Source: Promethearchaeota archaeon (lineage in GTDB: Archaea > Asgardarchaeota > Lokiarchaeia > Sigyniarchaeales > SOKP01). Taken from it: a stretch of 35,868 nucleotides of DNA. The position numbers were made by a program, and so were the translations under genes. Each line of letters opens with the position of its first letter. Position 1 is the stretch's first letter. The DNA lies in NCBI GenBank assembly GCA_019058015.1, contig JAHLWH010000032.1, positions 1-35,868 on the forward strand. The letters are read 5' to 3'. Positions 35,136-35,868 of the stretch are shown one piece after another. The notes under the pieces are model-generated. The model worked only from the letters and a program-made list of their open reading frames with translations, searched no databases and was not told the DNA's origin.

Positions 35136-35576
35136 CAGTTGTCTAATTGTTCACTTATCCCAGATGGAATTGAAATTCCGATAGGAAACGTTACACTAAC
35201 AGGTTTAGAAGTGGGTATTCCAACTCCAAGTAATATTTTGCTTTCGACAGCTCAGGATCTCTGGGATTCAACAAATACCTTAGCGTTAGTTAATGAGAAT
35301 GGACTTCAGAAATGGTATGCAGCGGCAGATCCGACCTCTGATGCTTACAGTGAATTAAAGGCAACTTTTGACTTGACTGATACCCAAATGGGAATGATCA
35401 CTAATTGGTTAGCGAATTTTAGAGATGAAATTGTCCCAACTCTCGCGAAAGAACAAATGGGATTACCAGCAGATCCATATACACTAGGTAGTGGGTTATT
35501 CCTTGGAATGGCTATAGGAGGAGGTTGCTTGGCAGCTCTCGGTGTAGTTGTATTAATATTATCTAGAAGAACATAA
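35136..35576 (+). pseudogene. C-terminal part of the same surface protein after an in-frame TGA
   Basis: Immediately after the TGA at 35133-35135 the same frame continues QLSNCSLIPDGIEIPIG, the fourth copy of the ~120-residue repeat. It then gives a hydrophobic C-terminal helix (LFLGMAIGGGCLAALGVVVLIL) with a short RRT cytoplasmic tail. An ATG at 35139 does not exist as a natural gene start: the frame is in mid-repeat there. The piece therefore belongs to the gene starting at 33153, either split by a true nonsense mutation or by a sequencing error, or read through. A TGG to TGA change would be the simplest single step. On its own it would be a tail-anchored fragment without a signal. Confidence 0.7.
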
Positions 35577-35868
35577 AGGAATCAGGGCTAATAATAATAT
35601 ATAATATAAAAATTAACTTTCTTTTTTTTTTTTATTTTTTTCATTGACAGATTTAATTATTTTTTGGATTTTCAACTTTTTTTCAAAAAGAAATATAAAG
35701 AATAATGTAAAATTATTAATTTTTAATTATCATCGATATTCGGGATTTTTAGAAATGTTCTTTCAGTAATTTTTAAAATTAGAAATAATCTTCTCAAATC
35801 AAATAAAGTATTTAATCATTCGAAAAATTTTCCGTATTTTCCTTTACCTTGTACAAATTCCTTTGAAC
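35577..35868 (+). terminator. T-rich terminator region and gene-free end of the window
   Basis: A long T tract (about 35618-35640) follows the surface-protein stop by ~40 bases and is a likely archaeal U-tract terminator. The rest, to the end of the window, is AT-rich and I see no gene in it. Confidence 0.45.

Noticed and set aside
1-35868. tRNA or rRNA genes
   Set aside because: I looked for the conserved T-loop GGTTCGAATCC-type signature and rRNA-like GC-rich blocks on both strands and found none that folds convincingly. A tRNA with an intron could still be missed by eye.

Overview
This window most resembles a chromosome segment of an Asgard (Lokiarchaeota-like) archaeon. It is very AT-rich. 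Several genes start close behind archaeal TATA boxes. It mixes archaeal information and cofactor genes (AsnRS with GatA/GatB, the F420 ligase CofE, AbrB-type regulators, an archaeal CRISPR repeat ending in ATTGAAAC) with bacterial-type DNA gyrase and the eukaryote-like families typical of Asgards: an MglA/Rag-like small GTPase, Roadblock/LC7 proteins, leucine-rich repeats, and a large toroid/coiled-coil membrane protein. This is an inference from gene content; no rRNA or tRNA gene is visible.

Layout. (1) 1-7346 is a decaying defence and mobile region. It holds a CRISPR leader and three 37-bp repeats, a 655-bp insertion inside a spacer, a transposase remnant that starts exactly where a repeat ends, a cut-off TIR gene, a PHP-domain protein, a SLOG-like gene overlapping a frameshifted LRR gene, a broken glycerol-1-phosphate-dehydrogenase-like gene, and a DUF3782-type nuclease-like protein. 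(2) 7452-14400 is a run of five same-strand genes of mostly unknown function, led by a ~1470-residue protein with an alpha/alpha-toroid N-terminus, a very long coiled coil, a winged-helix-like segment and two C-terminal membrane helices. (3) 14526-18087 has an orphan adenine methyltransferase, a small GTPase without a canonical start codon, and a calcineurin-like phosphodiesterase. (4) 18114-24651 has the gyrB-gyrA operon, a dihydropteroate-synthase-like gene and, divergently, cofE. (5) 24652-30502 has gene scraps, a VapBC pair, asnS, gatA-gatB and a Roadblock gene. (6) 30842-35868 has a GNAT acetyltransferase, a 1.1-kb stretch with an SCP2 fragment and a tiny Cse60-like gene, then a large two-TM surface protein built of tandem repeats and interrupted by one in-frame TGA.

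The best candidates for something undescribed are the 7.4-14.4 kb operon-like block, the structure in which CRISPR spacers run on into genes, and the repeat-built surface protein with its palindrome-rich promoter.
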